From: Hypsibius dujardini
Taxonomy: Eukaryota > Tardigrada > Eutardigrada > Parachela > Hypsibiidae
NCBI GenBank assembly: GCA_001579985.1
Contig: LRSR01005301.1
Span: 1-33,940, forward strand
Direction: 5' to 3'
Length of the DNA: 33,940 nt
The translations under genes were made by a program, and so were the position numbers. Numbering within the stretch: the stretch's first letter is position 1; every line of letters starts with the position of its first letter. Below, piece after piece: positions 21,401 to 32,182 of the stretch. The notes beneath the pieces are model-generated. The model was not told where the DNA came from and did not search any database. It was given only the letters and a program-made list of their open reading frames with translations.

Positions 21401-22597
21401 GCGACTCTACCAGACCGAACCGACCGTCTAGCCCAAGGAGGGGCGAGAGGAAGATGGACTGGGAGATGAGACTAGCCACGATCGACATGACAATGCCACC
21501 GCGTTTTTGTGTAACAAAATGCGTTCGCTGCGGGATGACGATGATGCAGAGGCGATTGATGGCGATCATCGCACACAGGGTTGAACTCATACAAGTGACA
21601 CTTAAGAACACGAAGCCCGTCAGACGACATACCTATTATTGACAAAAACTGAATTTAGTCAACTAAATATCTTTTCAGTTTGCGAGGGTTTTTAATCATC
21701 TTTTTCGTTGCTTGTTACGAGAGACTTTAATTGTAATTGGAAGTAATTGGCAAGAAAACAATTAGTCAAATAATCGGTTGTGTTGTTCTTTGAAATTGTT
21801 CGTCTAAGTTTTTCTAGTTTTGGTTTTTTTCAGTAATAAAAGATGTTAATCGAAATACCATTTCAATGATTGAGCTGCAAGGACTGGTGCATAATAATAC
21901 CGCTAAATGCTTAAAAAATTAGCTCTTTCACTATTGTCACCTCCTTGCGCTTACCGTTTCATGTATTATTGATTAAATCAACACTTGTGTACAGAAAATA
22001 TTTTTACGTTTAGTATAAGTCAAAAATAAATATGAGAGTCACCAAAATAGTTGCCGTTTTATATTCCAAATGCAATGTTTTTTTTCTTCTGGTTCTAGTT
22101 CTTAGTTTTAGTTATTTATTCAGTTTTCAATAAAAAAAAAATGTTAGTCGAAGTGCCCCTCAAAAAAAGAGAAAACTGACGGTCAAATTTTATCGTCATT
22201 GCCGAGTGAACGTTTGCATACTTTACAACAGTTTACCAGCAAATCGAAATATTTTTACAACTTTACGATAGTTCTGTTTTAGAAATGGCCTAAAAACGTC
22301 ACAGACCCCGGGGATGAGCCAGACGGTGGAGTCGCCCACGACCGCGCCCACAAACCACACCGGGTAAACCAGCGAGGTGGTGAAGACCCCGCAGACGGTC
22401 AACGTGAGGATGAGCACTTGAATCCCGGTGGCGTACCAGCGAGCGCGGAGGATGACGATCAGTGTGAGGATGTTTCCGAAGGCGCCGAAAAAAATTATGG
22501 GCAGAGCGGCGGATGCGAAAATGTACAACTGATAGTATTGGTCTTGACAGAGTGGTGTGGCGTCCTTCAGCAGTGACGAGGTGTTATTCAGTTCCAT
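18474..22597 (-). CDS. Class A GPCR, Moody/Tre1-like (GPCR-2)
   Basis: Three coding exons: 22307-22597, 21018-21632 and 18474-18779 (403 aa, all junctions phase 0). The N-terminus has an N-N-T-S glycosylation site at 4-7. TM1 has GNILTLIVIL (N42), TM3 begins VCRL (C99), and DRY is replaced by I-N-R-L (N123, R124), so Arg3.50 is kept. GLDGRFG (164-170) precedes C178 of ECL2. ICL3 is basic (ANRRRARA). TM6 is VVCFLPLNFMAW and TM7 is SDCLHPVIYAVMNRDF. The NPxxY Asn is His, as in GPCR-1. The cytoplasmic tail is long (about 90 residues) and ends D-H-E-D-E-S. GPCR-1 has an extra intron (14620-14709) just before QATK in TM6; here that region is one exon. Shared boundaries after the VIPG-equivalent and after LHP show descent from one ancestor. 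The ligand is unknown. Confidence 0.92.
19430..19735. mobile_element. TTTTAGTT-rich non-autonomous element (copy B)
   Basis: Located in GPCR-2 intron 2. AACTAAAA/TTTTAGTT words dominate, and the right end TTTTGGCCATCCCT resembles the right end of copy A. The stretch 19619-19682, read on the minus strand, aligns with copy A at 8988-9050. The left boundary is uncertain. Confidence 0.6.
20200..20890 (-). pseudogene. AT-rich decayed ORF fragment, possibly from a mobile element
   Basis: Read on the minus strand, 20666-20890 is open for about 70 codons, starting around ICTKCNNTPLGHNKK and containing a C-x-x-C pair and a later F-C-R-H. Next, 20240-20560 gives a lysine- and glutamate-rich, coiled-coil-like stretch (for example QRMKQLKLKVLHEQYKLKY) broken by several stops. 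Base composition is far richer in A than the GPCR exons. It lies in GPCR-2 intron 2 in the same orientation. I cannot name the family; chance open frame is the alternative. Confidence 0.3.
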
Positions 22598-25500
22598 ATT
22601 AAATATGAAAAATTATGAGCAAAAAAAACGGTAAAAAACGGTAGCTGAATAAGCTTTAGTCGCTTCCAAAAATTGCAACATGTGCCTAACAAAACAATGC
22701 GAAAAGAGAAGAGTGGCTCAGTCGTCAGATGAAAAAGGCATCAGGTTTCACTTTGTAAAAAGAGAAAAAAGGTTGCGAAAAACAGTTGAGTAGGGCGGCG
22801 TCGATTCACAATGAGCTGCGCTGTTGGGGAGCGCGAACTCCTGCGAATATGTTTAGGGAAGCGTAATGAGGCATGAATGAACGGGATAAAGCCACCTGTC
22901 AGCCATGATTGCGGAGAGAGCCAGGAGAGACACGATACACGAAAGAGCAATTATTAAAGGGCGGTCTCTGGCCTCATATACTATAATAGGCGTGCACCTC
23001 AATCGGAAATCCGCGGCCGAGATCCTGCACGGCATACTACGCGAGGATAGAATGAGAGGGCGTAATAACTCGGGAGCTTATGCAACCTATACCGGTTGTA
23101 ACCGTACACCGTAACGTACATAAATGGAGCTAGTTCTGAGTGAGTATATATGTGACTGTGTGGGCTCCCATCTTTTATGAGGATTCATGAGGAATTGTAT
23201 ATGTTGGTCTGACACATGCGGGGACGGGTGGGACGCATAGCCTCCCCACACGTGTCACCATTGGGAGGCAACGTGTGCTCAGCGGATCGCGAGAGGGACA
23301 AAAACACAGGCGCAATAACAGGTAATTGACTGGGCCGAGGGGTCTCCCCTTAACTGCCAGGTGATACAGATCGAGACGATGCAGGACTTTTGTAATACCC
23401 TCTCTTGGCTGGAGTAGGTCCTCATTCTGTGCTAACGATCGCACGGATTCCCCGCGGGTTCGCACTGCTCGTTCATGCAAAATGTTGCAGCTTTTCGTAC
23501 TGGCATTGCAAATTATGCACAAAGGGCCCATCGCGTGGGGTCGTACTTGCAGCTAGTCTGCTACCTTTCTCACACGATGTCAAATGATTTCCCAGAAGCC
23601 TTTTCGATATGATGGCGAGAAACAATCATTCTTTTGTGTTTACTTTGGCAAGAACGGAACTTTCCCCTCCAATCGGCGTGGTTTTTTCCCCGCAATACCT
23701 GTCCATATATCAACATTTTATATTAAGCTCTCGGCCTGGAAATCACATCTGCGGTTTCAGAAAAAAATACGGAAGAAATGACTTCCCGCGCCACTTTATG
23801 TGGTATGTACCGGGGCTGATTGATTGATGCATTAGAAAGTTTTAAGTTATCCCAACCAATATTTTCCAGAACGCAGACTCATTTTTAAAATTTACTAAAG
23901 AACTTCAGTAACAATTTTCCGATTAAGAGGAACATCGTAAAAAATTTAATCGAAAAAGAGAGCAGTGGCGCACCAATACGGTCTCAATTCTGATTATTGC
24001 TGCAGCGCTGTTTCGGCTTTTTTCCCGGACTTGTTTACCAGTATTTTCTCTTCCACTCGCAGCAATGTGTCAAATTGAATCTCGATTTATTTTTAGGTTT
24101 AACTAAAGGATTTTAGTAAATTAGTTTGAATAGAACACGATTTTCACTTGTTAAATCATCGATCAGACGGCTTTAACTCCAGATCTCTTCATAATGGTTT
24201 GCATCATGCATGAGCTTAGTCCTGGTGGTTTTCCCGAGTAATATATGCATGGCCTACCAAAGTAAAAACGGCAAAAACAGTTCGATGAAAAAAAACACAC
24301 ATAAAAGAAAGCTGCCATGGACATCGGGCAAAGTAGTACGTGTACATTAGGAACTGAAATTGCTGTAAGTTGCCCTGGCAAAAAAATAACATTTATTCGA
24401 ACCTTAATTGAAATCCTTTATGGTTCTCGAAACGGTACCACGGTATCTTACAATTTAGCAGTCTATCTTTTTGTTCATACCAAAATGAATCCATAATTGC
24501 ATTCCAAAATTGGATGCAAAAACAGTTTTAATTCTGGACTGAGCCGCACTTGGTTGACCTATGATCAGTCTTACCCAAATGCTCCCTCCTTGATAAAAAA
24601 TTGATTAGGTATCACTTGGCATAACCAATCTGCCCCAGGGGTGAGAACAAAATGGAAAGAAGCATTCGTCCGGTAACTGAACCGCTGCCCTTCTAACTTG
24701 AGGCAGAGCTCATACCGCGGAGCTAACGAACTCACAATAAATGAAGGAATAAAATTCCCAATCAGGGAGGTACTTTGACTACCAAAACGGCTGACCAATG
24801 GTCAATTGGCACTGTACTCGTTCTTTATCAACACTGCAAGTATTTTTAAACTCTGTGCTTGATAAAACTATTGAAATCGATAAGATTTTCTCCATTTCTG
24901 GACTTTTCAAACTTACTCTGGGAAAACTTCAAAGTCCCAATAAAATTGGTGTCAGAAATGATACTCCGTTTGGTAATCTTTTTACTTCAGGGACTAAAAA
25001 GGGTTACAAGCTGCTTTGTTACGCAATATGGAACGGTATTTAAGACAGTAAATGTTACCGTATTTTGGATAGTGTTTTTTGAGAGGGTTGCATCTCTGTT
25101 GAATAACACCGTCAAATCGATTGCCTGTCTTGGCCCAGTCCAGTAACATTAGTTCACACAGAGGCAGTCATGCTTCTAGGGGTGTGTATACGCACTAGAA
25201 GCTTGGGGAATTTCACGGTTCTAGGAAAGGGTACTATGTAGTACATGAATGAGGTACCCAGTTAAGTGTCCTTTTGTGAGAAGGGAGGGATATTAAATTT
25301 TCATGCATTCCATGGCCCCCAAACGTCGAAAAATGACACTATTGTGTTGCGTATGTGTGATCGACAAACTCCGCTGGTTGAGTGATTCAATTTTGCAAGA
25401 CGGTGAGACGCACCACTTCCAACAATAAAAACATGATATCGCAGTTATCAAATATGCTTGAGAATGCTTGCAACGGGAATATCGTGTGTTGTAAGTAACA

Positions 25501-27357
25501 AGAATCCATTTGGCCGACTGACAAGGAGAAAACCACCGGATATCGATCGTATAAGCACTACAAGTACCAATGAGATTATCTTACGAGGAAAATTACTCAC
25601 TCAAAATTAAAGAGAAATTTCTTGTATACCGGTGCATTGAGACCTTTTCAATTGGTTTGCTCACGTGAGACGTGCCGTGGATATTGACGCAGGTTCGAAT
25701 AATTAAGTTATAAAAGCTATTCGGCAGATGCAAAAGACGACATAATTAGACGTGGTAGCTGTAGTAGGCGGAACCCGACCTATTTCAGGCCACACTACCT
25801 TGTTCTTATCTACCGTATTCCCCTATTCAGTGAATGACGTAAATGGGAAAATATCCGGTTTGAAAACTCTTTTCGAATCAATTTTATGTACAGAAAAATA
25901 TTTTGGGTTTAGTGGACGGACGAAGCTTGGTAGCCAAGACCTCAGGGAATCGGAAACAATTGTGGGTATTATGTCTGAATTGGCCCGTTTACAGCATACA
26001 TGTAACTCCGTAAAGTATCCTTTAAGTTTTTTCTGTTAACACCAATAGATTGCAAGTTAAATTTTGAACCGAAGAATGTCCAAAAACGTGCTCTCAATTA
26101 TTTGGCAAAGTAGACAGTGCTTGGCATTGCTAGTGGATCGGAATAGGTTCCCAGCTTTGAAATTCTACCGAAAAAACGTTTTCATATTTTGACAGATGAA
26201 ATTAATTTTGAAAATTATCATAATATAGCTCTATCGATAAAATATAAAGCGGAGACATTCTAGATTCCTTCTCTGAAAATCTTCTCAAGTCATGGTTTGA
26301 AAATATTGGACATATATAGTCCAAAGCGTGACGAAGTGGTGTTTGGCACTGTCTGCTACATCTGTCGTTCCCGTGCGAGCAGATTGCATTGCATACAGGT
26401 TGCATGGTGCACTACCTATCCTTTGGATGGGGAACTACAATGATGATAAACAACATATCGCGTGGGTCGCACGCGTCTCAAGGGAGAGGGTCGTTGTTAC
26501 AGCCCTCACCTGCTGGGTCGTCGTTGCTGTAATCATTTTAATCAGCTAAACATTTTCTGCATGACAATAACAGTATGACGCTCGACCCCGGTAGGCAGTT
26601 CTGATTAATTTAGATTAGTAATTTCATGTTAATCCCATGGCATTCTGCGTAGACATGTATCGCACAGATGGGGCGAACTGGAACGCTGAAGATATACAGG
26701 TAAAATGTCAAAAGGTGATGAAATGTGAAAGGCTAAACGGATCAGTTACAGACGTCTGCAGACCAGTGGCAAACTGAAGAGGGTTGCGGACCGATACCGA
26801 ACTTTTACCAGTCCGTTTAACTTTTTGTTACTCTACACCGGCTCGGTCAGGATCTCACTCAGAGTCTATATATTAGCCCCATAACGACACGTACCCTCCC
26901 GCTCCGACTATGCACCACCCACCCACTCTTTCACTGGTACAACGGTCCAACACTCAAATTCTATTTGCACTTATCATTGACTAGGTGGTGCACGTTACTA
27001 ATAACCTGTTCTTAACTCAATAGTCACAACACAGTCAGTGACTCGTTTAGAGTCCCTATAAGTCGGAACCAGGACCCCTTATGGTGGGGCCAAGGGGTTA
27101 GTAAAGGGGGAAAATACTTTATTTTGAACATTAAACCCAGAATGCGGCCTTTTGTTCTTGCAATTGATCATTTGAAACTTATAAGGGATCTGATTTCCAG
27201 GGGCTCCGCGGGATTTTATACAAAAGGTTAGAAAAATCACGTTTCCAACTTACAGTTTCGCACATACTGCTATTGCATGGTCCCCAACTTATGGTGTGCT
27301 CGGTTGTACAAGCGCGGAACATAATTTTGTGTGTGTGTGTGTAGTGCAAGATCCACG

Positions 27358-27475
27358 TGCGTTACACATGTGGCAGCAATTTTTCCTGGACCAAGTGCGA
27401 GCCACGACGCCAGCAAAATCAGGTGGCTCGATATCGGTCCGGACAAAATTGCCACATGTTGTATGAGTGCAACGC
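27358..27475. repeat. Imperfect inverted repeat (about 50-bp arms)
   Basis: ACATGTGGC, CAATTTT, GGACC and CGAGCCAC occur in this order at 27366-27404 and again, inverted, at 27423-27459, with small indels between blocks. A transcript would form a hairpin with bulges. Both strands therefore appear to encode similar cysteine-containing peptides, which is a consequence of the symmetry and not evidence of a gene. Confidence 0.75.
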
Positions 27476-27847
27476 AGCAAGAACGCCAGTGCACGGAATA
27501 CATGTACCGGTACTGTGTCTTTGTGTGAAGGCACTATACAATGCCTCCTCCCCAGGGTCGGGCAAACTTTGACCGGTTAAAGCGGCAGCTTTCCCATGCT
27601 ATCAGCCGGTCAAAATAGTTTACGAGAACATTTACTCGACTATTACAGACAAAAATCTGACATGGGATGGAGCCAGACACTCAGCCAATAAAAAAAGCTT
27701 CGGTAGATTGAAGATGTCGAACACCAGACAAGCCAGTTAACATCATCATATATCTCTATAAAAACAATAACATTTCCCTTACATCGGTTACTTGTATGTT
27801 GCAAGCTCTTTAATTGTATATCCGTTGCTGCAACGTTCCTCTCAATT

Positions 27848-27879
27848 TTTTTTGCCAAGCAGCACTGCTTGGCAAAAAA
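27848..27879. repeat. Perfect 15-bp palindromic hairpin
   Basis: TTTTTTGCCAAGCAG, a two-base CA gap, then its exact reverse complement. It lies about 130 bp upstream of the start codon of the nuclear-receptor-like gene, so it could be in its promoter or leader. A dimeric protein site or a foldback remnant are both possible. Confidence 0.85.
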
Positions 27880-28006
27880 TTATTATTTATATATTAAGCT
27901 ACCTGTCAACTGCAAACCAGTCCTATGTCTGCAAACCAGCTGACTATATTCTGTGCCTGCTGACTAAAAGCCGGTGTACCTACATCTATAGCGGTGACGG
28001 TGAGGC

Positions 28007-29873
28007 ATGGAGTCGGCCCTGTGCAAGGTGCTTGGCATCCCGGCGGAAAAGGGAGAATCCGACCGCACCCTTCATCCTCAATGCCAGCAGCAGCGAAACG
28101 CACCGCGAATTGTAGCCTTCCAAATCGGCTATGCAAACATGATGGACAAATACGCCGCTCGCATAGTTCAAACGGTCCAGTCGGTCGAGCTCGCGGTGGA
28201 CAAAGTGTTTGGCGATCAAATACAGGCCTGGAAAAGTCGCATGGACTCCGCCCAATCCCACAAGAAACCCAAGGTGTGGCCAGTTTTTTCAGTTTTTATT
28301 GTTGTGCGAGACCGTCCGGCCCCTTCCTAGTCGTCCGTTTTCCGGCATAAAATCAGTCAGTGCTCATCATCAATTTTTGTATACTATGATGTAAATTTCT
28401 TTTAAACCTTTCCATCTAGTATTGAAGTTGAAACCGATTTGGGATCATACAAACATCTTGCAGTTATATTCCGAGGTACACATACAGCGAGCTCCAGACT
28501 TCTCGATCTCCAAAAAAATATTTCTCTGGTGCCAATAAATTAAAATTACATTTGGGATGGCAACAGATTAAGTCAAATTTAGTTCGATATATGCGCTGCG
28601 TGCTCCGCTGTAATTTTAGGCCAGTAGAAGGGCTGACTATAGGAAGAGGACGGACTCCGTGCATATTGATGGCGACGGGATGGATAATGAGAAATATGTA
28701 ACAATTTATCATGGTGAAACATATTCTAAAGAGGTTGTTTCAAACACTTGAATAAAGAAAAAATTTTTATTAATTGCGTTAGGAAATAAGACCAGATGCT
28801 TCTTCATTGACCGTGGACAACGATGGTCTCGAGCTCCGGCACTTCACGAGCGATAGTCTTGCGCGGCAGCTTAAGTTTGCAGCTCTGCTACCTGGACTCG
28901 AAGACTTTGACGAACTCACAAAAAGCAATGTTGCTGTTGGATGGAAATGGTTAGCATTTTTCTTGGTAAGTTCCCTCCGTATCAGTACTCCGGCAGACTT
29001 TACCATATTAATTAATTACCACGACAGTTGTTAATTTCGGTGGAATATGCATTGCAGATTCATATGTCACCTTACGCTACAGAAAAGGAAACTTTCCTCA
29101 TGATCGGACCGAGCCTGGAGCACCGCTTGTCCAGTAAATGGTTGAGGCAAATAGCAGAACCTGAACTGCTGTCTTATTTTTACTCGGTTTTCGTGAAATT
29201 CCGAGACATTGGGTTAAATCAGGTTCGTGGAGAGATTCGAGTTCTAATGATCTACGCCCATCCGACAGCTCAATTCAATCGTCGAAGTGATTTGATTTTT
29301 CAGACGGAGACCTATCTCTTTCTCATCGTAACATTGCTTGAACCAGGTACGTAATTTGACTGCAAATTATTTTGCTTCAGTACTTATCTTTTAGATTTTA
29401 TTTGATTCGGTGAAAAAAAATGATTCGGTTATCGTTTATTATATATAATATTTTGCTTTTCTTTAAATTTATTTTATGCAGACTGTTACTTATGTTTAGT
29501 AAAAGCGTCGACTGGAGGTGCTAGCGCAGGATTGAGCGGGAAGAAGACAAAGAGCGAGGTGCTGTATCGGCATTATGCTGATGTGTTTTTCTACGCTCTC
29601 AAGAGTCGGGCATTGGGTTCCGCTGAATCAGCCGTAGTGTGCCGAAAGTTGACAGAAATTCGCGAATCCTCAATCCGATCACTTCGCCGCATTCATCGAC
29701 ATTATTTGAGGAACCTGTTCAATGGGAGCATCCCCTATCGAGCAATTTCAAGCCAGGGACCTGTTACGGTTCATGATGCTCTGACGTCTAGCATATACTC
29801 GGACGATCTAGCAAACAATTTGGATGCCGTTAATGCCTCATGTCCACTGACCTTCAACTCAAATCTCTTTTGA
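28007..29873 (+). CDS. Nuclear-receptor ligand-binding-domain protein lacking a DNA-binding domain
   Basis: Five exons: 28007-28273, 28783-28965, 29058-29222, 29304-29346 and 29482-29873 (349 aa). The LBD signature region, helices 3-5, is seen at about 115-150: ARQLKFAALLPGLEDF, then a Trp in VGWKWLAF. This matches the family pattern V-x-F-A-K-x-x-P-x-F ... L-L-K-x-x-W. Helices 7-8 read FRDIGLNQTETYLFLIVTLL followed by E-P-D, as in L-x-L-x-x-x-E-x-x-L-L-K-A-I-x-L-F-x-P-D. Helix 10/11 is CRKLTEIRESSIRSLRRIH. No C4 zinc-finger module is found in the first 89 residues or upstream. The usual D-Q of helix 3-4 is absent. It may act like other DBD-less receptors, as a corepressor or dimer partner. 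The start has a purine three bases before ATG. Tandem copy downstream. Confidence 0.72.
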
Positions 29874-30546
29874 ATGCAGCTACTCTTAAAGAAGTATATC
29901 TGCCAGCGTCTTCTGGCTTCCACTTACTATTTTGTGGCTTTTTTGTTTATTAAATACTTAATATCATGAGGATCCAATAACAACTGTTTGAACAGTAGCG
30001 TACTTACCTAACAATGCCCGCCGTGATAGTAAGTAATATATCCAACCTGAACAAACTTGGATCTTGATGAAGATGGTTACTCGGCACGTATATATATATA
30101 TACTTTCATCGATCAACTTATCGGCAATATTTTTGCGTCGTGGTACAAAGAACAAACTTTCCCTGATCATTTTGCAACTTGCGCACTATCCGACGTGTCA
30201 GTTGTCATAAGTCCATGGCGCTTGAATATTTTACCCCTGGCATATAGCATCATTTTTTTGACAACCTTCGAAGTTGGGTCCCCGGCTGGACTGCTTATTT
30301 TTATGCAAAGTTAGAAGGTAACATATTATTTGCATTGTGAAGGTCGTATCTAATTTCCATCTGCAATTCTCCCGGCAAGTGAACAAAAGCCAGCATCTGA
30401 GCGGTTTCCAGAACCAAAAAACAGTTCCTAAACTGATACCGTGTGGAAATTTCTTACCGGCAAAACTGCAATCATTAGTCTATGTGTAATCGAAAATAGT
30501 TTGACGGAATCGAGGAGAAATACGCAACTGATGCTAAAATGCAAGC
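29874..30546. other. Spacer between tandem LBD genes
   Basis: This is AT-rich with a TATATATATATATAC tract at about 30091-30105. No exon is recognised. The promoter of the downstream copy should be here. Confidence 0.5.
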
Positions 30547-32182
30547 ATGGACCCATTTATAAAGCAGGAATATCACTACTATAAACCATCCGTTCACAAT
30601 ACAATTGAGCAACAACAGCACTATTTTCCGGAACAGATGTACGAACTGGTCGAAAAGGAAGAGAAATCTATTCTGCATGGCCAGGGTTATCATGGCCATC
30701 ATCATTATTGGACTCCCGAACGCAGTGTTCTGAGTTTCCGTCAGGATTATCTTGACGTGATGGACAACTACGCCTACCGGATGGGTCGAACGGTTCAGTC
30801 CGTGGAGTACGCGGTAGATAAAGTGTTTGGCAATCAGATTAGAACCTGGAGTGCGTGTATGCATCAGGCGTTACAGCGAGGCGAAGTTCCGGTACGTTTT
30901 ATCTTTTTCGTTCTTACGATTCGACATTTTGTTTAATCTGTTTGAATTAATGAATTAATGAAGATTATCCCGTTGTACTTGTGTATAGTATCAACCAAAT
31001 ATCTCACTGGATACAATGTGGGAAGCTCTACGGTTCTTCACCAGCGACAGTGTGGTTCGTCAGCTGAAATTCGCTGTCAGTCTGCCGGGGGTCCTCGAGT
31101 TGGACATGCTGACTAAGCGCAACATCACGGTCGGATGGAAATGGCTGACCTTCTGGCTTGTTAGTAAACACTTTATTTTGTTAGCTCGAGGAGAATCTGC
31201 TGATTTAACTAAGAAGCATAACAATTTCTGACCCAAATGCCTATTAGATTAGTGTTGCTTAAATATATTTAAAAAGATATTTCAGTGACCCAAAAGCGGC
31301 TTTTGATTAATTTATAAATAAATTATGCTTACTTAAATAAGCTTCACCAGTGATTAAATTTATTGAATATTTTATTTATATTTAAATACAATGTTGTGGA
31401 TTCACCAATCGCCTTATATTACTGAGCAAGAGACGTTCGTGAAAATTGGCCCGTTGATGGAGTACCATTGGACAAACAAATGGCAGCACTCGATAGCGGA
31501 GCCGGAACTTCTTCGCTTCTTTCAGCAGTTTTTGAAACAATTCAAAGAAATTGGACTTACACAGGTACGCTGCTACCTTTTCACTCATATTAACCAGTGG
31601 AACGGTGTAGTGAAAATATCTTGAAATTTCAGACCGAGCATTACCTACTACTAATTGTGATCATGTTGGAGCCAGGTAATAAATATTAACAATTCGAACA
31701 ACAGCTGGAATCAATGGACTCACCTTCTCATACATGTGTGTACGCGTATTTCTCACTCGTCACAGTCCGAACTATGCGAACCACAGAAAGTGGGCGACGA
31801 ACCCAGGGAGAACTCATCCATAAACATTACGGCGACGTGTTGATTCACACCCTCAAACGACGCCGATCCCGTTGAGCTTGCTTCTACGTGCCGAAAAATA
31901 ACAGAAATTTTTGGTACTCTCGGACTCCTTAATCGCATTCATCGCTACTACCTCCGCTCCCTGACTGATCGCGCCACACCCTTCCGAGCCGTGGCAAATG
32001 AAAGGACAGTTACGGTTCAGGAAGCCATCAGCTACGGCGATTATAGGGAACCCGTGAAGGAATCTGAAGAGTTCAATTTTTTCTCCCCGATGACTTTCAA
32101 TCCTCGCCTTGTAATTAGTACGGGACGAAATTCGGATAGCCGTTTGCCTGATTTTCAGATTGCATCAGAAAATGAAACCTAA
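30547..32182 (+). pseudogene. Tandem copy of the LBD-only receptor gene, probably inactivated
   Basis: The exon plan mirrors the upstream gene: 30547-30891, 30989-31159, 31400-31564, 31633-31675 and 31766-32182. The third and fourth exons have exactly the same lengths (165 and 43 bp). Matching blocks include RTVQSVEYAVDKVFGNQI, TSDSVVRQLKFAVSLPG, WKWLTFWL and IGLTQ-TEHYLLLIVIMLEP. Two lesions are seen. The base pair before exon 3 is GG where the upstream gene has the obligatory AG. In the last exon, the stretch from CTCAAA to TGCCGA is 37 bp against 42 bp upstream, so the frame breaks at TGA 31873-31875, while homology (CRKITEI, IHRYYLRSL) resumes in another frame. Using an AG at 31425 would skip nine residues but not cure the frameshift. 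The first 115 residues are intact and differ from the paralogue (His- and Gln-rich). Confidence 0.75.

Larger units (their letters stand above)
22598..28006. other. 5.4 kb without a supported gene
   Basis: Divergent promoters for GPCR-2 (minus) and the nuclear-receptor-like gene (plus) must lie at its two ends. Open stretches at 23175-23531 (minus), 24571-24798 (minus) and 25752-26039 (plus) have no recognisable domain, no clear splice partners and no paralogue here. Structures seen are an inverted repeat at 27358-27475 and a perfect hairpin at 27848-27879. A short (GT)n lies at about 27329-27344. Confidence 0.5.

Noticed and set aside
24571-24798. 75-codon minus-strand frame with protein-like composition
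   Set aside because: No recognisable domain, no splice partner and no second copy; kept only as a note within the gene-poor stretch.
27331-27572. Cysteine-containing frames resembling the second zinc finger of a nuclear receptor just upstream of the LBD gene
   Set aside because: Cysteine spacing does not fit a C4 module, and the similar peptides on both strands follow from an inverted repeat.
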